A program made the position numbers and the translations under genes. Of a DNA stretch of 64,000 bases, positions 59,501 to 64,000 are shown one piece after another (the first letter of the stretch is position 1; every line of letters begins with the position of its first letter). The notes below the pieces were generated by a model, which was not told the origin of the DNA, did no database searches, and saw only the letters and a program-made list of their open reading frames with translations. Source of the stretch: Membranipora membranacea (lineage: Eukaryota > Bryozoa > Gymnolaemata > Cheilostomatida > Membraniporidae); the NCBI GenBank assembly GCA_914767715.1, contig OU612065.1, forward strand, positions 12,772,001 through 12,836,000, in the 5' to 3' direction.

Positions 59501-60705
59501 CACAGAGTAAGGATATATCCTTACTCTGTGATGATATCATTGTAACTGTGACATATCATTTACATAAGGTTTATTACAGAACTGGGGTTCATTTTATGAA
59601 CTATCAACCACATATATAATACAGTCATAAGCAAAACCCTTTTTCAGGATTACAGAAGTGTTTTCCTGGCAATATAATACACTAACACGAAAACGCAACT
59701 TGACATGGATTTCTTGTTGCATTTGTTGGGTGATTTATCGCTTCAGAGACAAAGCAGATACCTTACTCTGCAGCTAATCTGTGGGCTTTACTCTCCCTCC
59801 CCACTTCTCAGAGACACATATTGCTATTAGCATATGAGCCTGTGAGGGGAGGCGAATGCTGAAAATAATGCAATTTTTACATATCACTTTGAAATTTCGT
59901 CGCTTCCAGCATTTTGACAGTTGTAGATGTGATTAAGTGATGAACATAGTACATACAGGCCCTTGGCTTGTGCACTTACAGAAATATTTGAAGACTTCTT
60001 GTATTTGTAGGTGCGTGAGCTGTAAGTCTTGTGCCCGAATTAATGGAGGCTGTTTCACACCCCAATCCTGATGCTTATAATCAGTGAAATCTGTTATTGT
60101 GTCAGCGCGCAGTCTGTAGCGTGGCAATGATTCCTCTACTAATGATATCAATTCTACTTCAGGCAACTGCTCGCTGATACACACGTCTGAGAAATAACAA
60201 CATGACTAGTATGGATTGGCAAAAATTAATGAAAGCAAAATTCATCAGCACAGTACTGTTTAGATCCCTACATAGCTATGATAAATCAATTCATTAATTG
60301 GATTCTTGTACATAGCCCATGTTGACTGTGAAGGATAACTATCAGACGCTCATGTGGTGCCCCTGAGAATAATAACTATGAAATGCAGCCAAGCAATTAC
60401 AAGCGTTGTCGTGGCTCATAAAACCAGCCCATTCAGAAATTTCAACCAGTTCCCAATATTTTTTTTAAAGTTGCTGAAAAGAATCATTGCACTTGTTACA
60501 AACTTGGTTAATTTGATCTTTGGTCGTATTAGTTCAATTGACTTCTGTTACAGCATAATCGATTCCTATCATACCAAGTATTGCTGTTGTTATTGTCTAT
60601 TAGCATTTTTATGCTAATCATCAAAATTGAACTATGTGAACAGAAGATGTAGTAGTAGGGTATATCCTTACCTGTTAACGTGCCAGCATCCTGAGTATCG
60701 ACCAT
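44548..60705 (-). CDS. trak: TRAK/Milton trafficking kinesin-binding protein
   Basis: Adaptor linking mitochondria (through Miro) to kinesin-1 and dynein. Coding exons 5' to 3': 60705-60672, 60186-59980, 58007-57931, 57238-57122, 56005-55911, 54522-54356, 53947-53742, 53502-53303, 49825-49517, 49235-49038, 48767-48487, 46716-46560, 44818-44548; 2319 nt, 772 aa (human TRAK1 about 950). The N-terminal HAP1-type region holds [40 protein letters not shown] and the dynein-binding CC1 box [13 protein letters not shown] (about 110-122). Coiled coil follows, then a Spindly-like SFAAELE (about 351-357). The C-terminal part keeps [33 protein letters not shown] (Milton domain) and [17 protein letters not shown]. 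An in-frame stop 9 nt upstream supports the start at 60705. The exon 46716-46560 can also read through to a different C-terminus (separate entry). Confidence 0.95.
45920..46716 (-). CDS. trak: Alternative read-through terminal exon of TRAK
   Basis: The TRAK exon beginning at 46716 has an internal donor at 46560 (CCAG|GTATGG) that joins in frame to the distal exon 44818-44548. If that donor is not used, the same frame stays open for another 212 codons and stops with TAG at 45920-45922, ending FGRWQSPW. This gives an 895-aa isoform. The extension is Ser/Thr/Pro-rich, with SSKLREKNL (reminiscent of the REKN stretch in vertebrate TRAK tails) and [14 protein letters not shown]. An open frame this long is unlikely by chance in AT-rich DNA, so I treat it as a composite terminal exon. 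No clear AATAAA lies close downstream; only an ATTAAA-like TTTAAT at 45910-45915. Confidence 0.65.
46717..48486. other. TRAK intron, no recognised content
   Basis: It separates the Milton-domain exon from the exon with alternative 3' ends. There is a short direct repeat of GGCCTTTCAGGGG near 47440-47470. No ORF, foldback or RNA gene was recognised. Confidence 0.6.
49445..49477. repeat. Micro-palindrome with 5-bp direct repeats
   Basis: The 23-bp palindrome at 49450-49472 (CCAAGGAGT, 5-bp spacer, ACTCCTTGG) is flanked by CGTAT on both sides (49445-49449 and 49473-49477). It lies in the TRAK intron between exons 49038-49235 and 49517-49825. It is short enough that chance is possible. Confidence 0.5.
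51105..52990. repeat. Diverged repeat units in a TRAK intron
   Basis: Two sequence blocks recur. Block A (about 51105-51255 and 52640-52790) shares TTCTACAGCGGATATCG and flanking similarity. Block B (about 52486-52600 and 52816-52940) shares AAGCATCGAAATTG and GAGGTCGTT..CAACATTGCA. The order A-(foldback)-B-A-B suggests a unit of about 330 bp that was partly duplicated, with a foldback element inserted between copies. Identity is moderate, so it is old. I cannot name the family. Confidence 0.6.
52056..52475. mobile_element. Composite foldback element with 13-bp subterminal repeats
   Basis: A 420-bp inverted repeat begins CTAATGGCTGGTTCACATTG and ends with its reverse complement, with arms of about 205 bp. 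Each arm carries four to five tandem 13-bp units (AGCCATCCCAGAT; e.g. 52153-52204), a typical transposase-binding arrangement. Each arm also contains the terminal GGTTCACATTGTC a second time in inverted orientation (near 52201-52213 and 52331), so the structure looks like two small MITEs joined head to head. It lies in the TRAK intron 49826-53302. Confidence 0.85.
54741..55424. mobile_element. Foldback element with imperfect long arms (TRAK intron)
   Basis: A perfect 19-bp terminal inverted repeat (AAATCAGTGGTAGGGATTT at 54741-54759, mirrored at 55406-55424) encloses 684 bp. Inside, segments such as CAGAGCATAAT.GATGTCAGA recur in mirror orientation (about 54815 and about 55330). The arms are diverged but clearly paired. 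It fills much of the intron between exons 54356-54522 and 55911-56005. Confidence 0.7.
56006..57121. other. TRAK intron, no recognised content
   Basis: Apart from a G-rich, low-complexity stretch at 57045-57095 next to the splice donor, nothing is recognisable on either strand. Confidence 0.6.
58188..58228. mobile_element. Micro-foldback element, CATAGACTT type, second copy
   Basis: A 25-bp hairpin (58196-58220: CATAGACTT, 7-bp loop, AAGTCTATG) is flanked by ATTGCGAG and ATTGCAAC, 6 of 8 bases identical, as expected of an aged 8-bp duplication. It lies in the TRAK intron 58008-59979. It has the same 9-bp ends as the element at 43785-43821. Confidence 0.55.
59177..59402. mobile_element. TA-flanked MITE (Tc1/mariner- or pogo-like ends)
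   Basis: A 222-bp non-coding unit (59179-59400) starts CAGAGGGGACACTTCA and ends with the near reverse complement, with TA on each side. TA duplication and CAG-starting ends fit Tc1/mariner superfamily MITEs. It lies in the TRAK intron. Confidence 0.75.
59494..59538. mobile_element. Micro-foldback element, CACAGAGTAAGG type
   Basis: A 30-bp perfect palindrome (59501-59530, CACAGAGTAAGGATA and its mirror) lies between direct repeats ATGATAT (59494-59500 and 59531-59537). One arm plus three bases (TATCACAGAGTAAGGAT) also occurs near 7644-7660 in a vasa intron, so the sequence is dispersed. Confidence 0.55.
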
Positions 60706-61079
60706 CAAAAGTTTTTATTACAGTTGTCACACCAGAACAGGCCTGAAAAATGAACACATTATGATGAGCTCATAATTTTACTGAAGTAATCCTATTATCT
60801 CAAATTAAATGGTCTGGTCAATGAGGTCTATTAAATCTGGTCTATATCATTATTGTTATGAAACATTCCTTGAGGTAGGAGAACCACAGAAGTACCCATT
60901 ATGTGCCACACAATTGAAAGGCTTATCCATGCCATAGTAATATTTCTATTTCAAAATAATCAGCATCATGCCAGTGGTGCCATTTTGTAACTCAGTTTAG
61001 TCCTATACTGCTGAACAACAACATTGCCTGATTGTCATGCAGTAGCGGTTTAATAATATCATTGTAAGACATTCACAGA

Positions 61080-61120
61080 TATATATATATACATATACAT
61101 ATATATATATATATGTCTGT
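61080..61120. repeat. TA microsatellite
   Basis: A (TA)n run with interspersed CATA units, itself roughly palindromic, flanked by CACAGA on the left and TCTGTG on the right. Confidence 0.8.
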
Positions 61121-61835
61121 GCCATATCTAAAGTCTGATTATAAAACAATGAGTGAATTTGAGGACTTGTGATATTTCTAGGCCAGAAGAACTATTTTCA
61201 ATATGTTGAAGTAGGACCAATTTACTCTACCCTCGACTCCTTTTGTAGCTTTAAGGACACAACCTTATATCTGCCAGTAATCTTCCCCCAAAACACCGTT
61301 GGTACAAAAGTCACAGCACGAGTTCAGAACTACATGGTTGGAATGGGGAATTTTACAGCTGATTGATCAGGAAACCATAGGAAAATTATGTGGACAATCG
61401 ATGACTTCGACTGTATCATGTTTTAGATCTGTTTCAAGTTACTTTCAGTTTGAAATATGACAAGAGTGCTGGATGGAAATTTGTTGTGGTAATCATTTCA
61501 AGAATAAATAAAGCGTCAAACAAACTCTTGCCAAGTGTATTCTGCTGCTTTTTTCAGAACAGATGATGATGGTGGCCTGTGCTGAGAAAATAGACCACTC
61601 TGGACCTGGTCACTTGTGTCCTTTTTGGTAAGACTAGGATTGTCCCTTTTTAAAACAAATCAATCCCATTCTGATCACGTGATCCACCAGTACAAGAACA
61701 GAGAGTGTGAGTACAGTATAAGTTGATCAGAATACCATTATTATCATATAATTAACAGTCAATGAATAATAAAATGATGTTGCTGATATCAAATAAATTT
61801 ATGTATGGTTTTCCCAGCATAAAAGCTAGACTTAC

Positions 61836-61900
61836 CAGCTCCATAGGGTATCGAGTCAAAAATATGTAAAGAACTAGCACATACTGATTGACAAGAATGG
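61836..61900 (-). other. Candidate 5' noncoding exon of TRAK
   Basis: A strong minus-strand donor (GAGCTG|GTAAGT at 61835) pairs with an acceptor at 60743 in front of the TRAK start exon. The exon would contain ATGGAGCTG, out of frame with TRAK. That reading continues through the start exon and stops early in the next exon, forming an overlapping upstream ORF. The right edge is a guess. Confidence 0.4.
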
Positions 61901-62259
61901 GTCTACGGCGGTGTTACAGTTATGATTCGGGTATCAGTTGGTAATTCCTGGGATGGGAGAATCTAATCTTTACTTTTAATTTTTGTGCAACCTTTTAGTT
62001 TATCCGGAAGCAGAAGTCTGCGCTTGTGCCATATGAAGGTCAAGGTTACTATTCTGTTTATTTATTCCTACAATTGATAATTTTGAAAATCTAGTGATGA
62101 CCAAATTTACTGCAATTCCAGAAAATCAAGTGAGGAATTTCAACTTAATCTTTCTTTTGGAATTGGGACTGGATATATAATATCGCTTGCTCAACCTATA
62201 CACATCTCAAAACTAGCAAATAGAAGTTGTTTGTATTGCGCATTTACACACACATAATA

Positions 62260-62320
62260 TTGACCAATCACAAGGTGAATGTGATCCAACGGCGCGCCAA
62301 TCAAATAGATTCAAAATTAT
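62260..62320. promoter_or_regulatory. Candidate promoter with paired CCAAT boxes and GGCGCGCC
   Basis: Two CCAAT boxes (62264-62268 and 62297-62301) are 33 bp apart, the spacing preferred by NF-Y in cell-cycle promoters. An E2F-like GGCGCGCC overlaps the second (62291-62298), and TTCAAA (62310-62315), the complement of the CHR element TTTGAA, follows. The cluster lies about 35 bp before a strong splice donor at 62350, so it would fit the Ki-67-like gene, possibly shared with TRAK. Confidence 0.5.
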
Positions 62321-62350
62321 ATTATTTCTCCAAGAAGCTGATACAGATAG
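62321..62350 (+). other. Candidate 5' noncoding exon of the Ki-67-like gene
   Basis: The sequence ends CAGATAG|GTAAGC, a near-ideal donor, which can pair with the acceptor TTGTAG at 63688. The left edge is not known. Confidence 0.4.
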
Positions 62351-62386
62351 GTAAGCAAGATTCTTTTCTTTGATTTATATTTATTA

Positions 62387-62465
62387 TTGCCAACCATAGG
62401 ACTGCCGCATTTCCTGACTTTGAGCTTGGTGTGGTCAGGAAATGCGGCGGTCCTATGTCGCCAAC
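62387..62465. mobile_element. Micro-foldback element, CATAGGACTGCC type, second copy
   Basis: A 63-bp hairpin (62395-62457) starts CATAGGACTGCCGCATTTCC and ends with the near reverse complement. It is flanked by TTGCCAAC and TCGCCAAC, 7 of 8 bases identical. It shares its end sequence with the element at 39975-40034 but has a different loop. Confidence 0.8.
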
Positions 62466-63726
62466 AACTTCCACCAAGGAGTAACAGGGGTTACTCATTG
62501 CCTCAATCAGCATAATATGTTATGAAAAATCCATGGACCATTGCCAGGCATTGCTTGTGAGAAGAAGCCTAGCTATGTATATATGTTATATAATGAATGA
62601 TTGATTGAGCTGATTCTCCTTCCTTGATTGATCTAGCTAGCTAGTCTCCTATCTATCTCATCTGTCTTGACAACAAAGTGTGTTAGGACAGGCTGGCTAT
62701 CCTTGGTCATACATACATACATACAAGGTACAATATATAAATAGAATTAACAGTCATTACTACTTGAAACAACATTACTTCGTTGTTGTGATTGTTTGTT
62801 GTTGTTACCTCTCCTTTATTTATCAACCATACCAAGGAAGGACTGTAACATCAATCCGATGAACTCAAGTTCAATAATAATAAACAATGGATGAATAAAG
62901 GTCTTTGGTAGTCTTAAACTGGCTTTGTTGGAAGCAGGGCATGTTCTACAAGTTCTAGTAACAATCGAATTATTTATATAACTTTAGTGAAATCCTAGCT
63001 AGGACCAAGCCGTTGGACTTGGAGTGACTTTGATTCATCAATACTCTTGAAGTGATTTGTAGCTGGAACTTTAAACTGAAGTGAAAAATATAATTACCAG
63101 GATTCAACAATCAATGACTAGTGGTTACTATTTGCTGTCACGTGTATGGTGTTGTTGCTCTATCAATATTGCAAGCTTCCCCTTAAAGGGACTAAATATA
63201 TTTAAAGTCAACTTGATATTACGTAATAAATTACTTTAAGAAATACTGATAATAATGGTCCAGCTTGAAAATTTGATTATGCGAAAGATCTTATCTGTAA
63301 AGATTGAAATCAGTATAAAAGTGGGAAGAAATGTCAGAAAATTATTTTATCTTAACAGTTATTATTAACTAATGATTAATTATTAAACCATTTTCATCCA
63401 TGATCATGTTTAACTAATTCTGTTTCTAATTTGTTTGTGACTGTAAATATTGTTTCAAACTAGGTCCATTCATATCCAGATCAGTAAATTGTTGTTAAAC
63501 ACTATGTTTCATGAAAGATTTGAAACTTAGTACATTACATTCCAATTTTGGTCAGCTGATAAGCAAAATATATACTGGCACTCTCAATTCATTTGTGGTT
63601 CAGCCTCAGAAAGGAAATGTTGGATGACTATGGTATGAGCACAATACTAATTTCTGATGCATTGTGATGTGCTTTACAATTGTTGTAGGTAAGTGAACAG
63701 TGCATCTGGGCGCTGTAAGTGTAATC

Positions 63727-63845
63727 ATGTCGGAATACAGTCCCCTCAAGGGCAGTACTCTTTATGGCAAAATAGTTGTGATAAGAAGAAGTGGCGAGGA
63801 TGGAAGCATTTTTCCAATGACTGTGAAGTCTTGTGTAATCGGAAG
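63727..63845 (+). CDS. mki67: Ki-67-like FHA-domain protein, first coding exon (partial)
   Basis: Starting at the ATG at 63727, 39 codons plus two bases run to a perfect donor (CGGAAG|GTAAGT). The peptide contains KIVVIRRSGEDGSIFP and then SCVIGR. This is the beginning of an FHA domain with the R-S-G-x-D-G-x-x-F-P and C-x-x-G-R pattern of Ki-67, the chromosome-surface proliferation protein, at the expected distance from the N-terminus. The exon probably begins at 63689, behind the TTGTAG acceptor. The next exon must lie beyond the window, since the two possible acceptors before 64000 lead to early stops. Other FHA proteins rarely share this exact start, but the rest of the protein is unseen. 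Confidence 0.6.
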
Positions 63846-64000
63846 GTAAGTCATAATCTTCCTTTGACTGATTGTCATTATTTCTTCTATAATAGGTTCT
63901 ATGTGTCACAGTTATGTTTCCATAATTTATTTCTGTACAGGAGTATTTATATCTCCTAGACATTGAACTCAATTAATACCAGAAAGGTTAGTTGTGTGGT

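Noticed and set aside
63628-63972. 114-codon minus-strand frame and 88-codon plus-strand frame at the right edge
   Set aside because: Both overlap the Ki-67-like exon in other frames and show no recognisable motif; the FHA-start frame with a good splice donor explains the sequence better.

Overview
This is a nuclear genomic window from an animal, almost certainly a non-vertebrate metazoan. Coding exons are short (mostly 50-250 bp) with GT-AG introns of about 200-1000 bp, the DNA is AT-rich, and five conserved metazoan genes can be rebuilt exon by exon. The phylum cannot be fixed from the sequence. The Vasa protein combines FG/RG-rich repeats with five CCHC zinc knuckles, which excludes the vertebrate and fly type of Vasa but fits several invertebrate lineages.

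Layout. (1) 1-2596: vasa 3' flank with a LINE 3'-end fragment at 374-655. (2) 2597-13412, minus: vasa/DDX4, 19 coding exons, 815 aa. (3) 13413-19995: gene-poor, filled with decayed non-LTR retrotransposon pieces and a large foldback element. (4) 20305-40219, minus: TPR, the nuclear-pore basket coiled-coil protein, 46 coding exons, 2272 aa. (5) 40592-43226, plus: ribophorin I (RPN1), 5 exons, 603 aa, head-to-head with TPR across a 372-bp gap. (6) 44548-60705, minus: TRAK/Milton, the mitochondrial kinesin/dynein adaptor, 13 coding exons, 772 aa, with a second open C-terminus giving 895 aa. It converges tail-to-tail with RPN1. (7) 63727-63845, plus: first coding exon of a Ki-67-like FHA protein, cut by the window edge and divergent from TRAK.

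For vasa, TPR, RPN1 and TRAK the exon lengths sum to multiples of three and every splice phase matches, so these models are internally consistent. They are hand-built and have not been checked against transcripts.

The genes do not form an operon or pathway. TPR and RPN1 probably share a bidirectional promoter, and TRAK and the Ki-67-like gene may share another. Vasa and TPR are linked only thematically: an FG-repeat, zinc-knuckle Vasa resembles the nematode GLH proteins that sit at nuclear pores.

The most unusual content is non-coding. There is a set of very small palindromes (23-63 bp), several flanked by perfect or near-perfect 8-bp direct repeats like target-site duplications; two TTAA-flanked MITE families; four long foldback elements; and a 5'-truncated LINE whose target-site duplication copied a TPR splice donor. 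Within vasa, seven consecutive exons are all phase 1-1, encoding interchangeable zinc-knuckle and FG modules.
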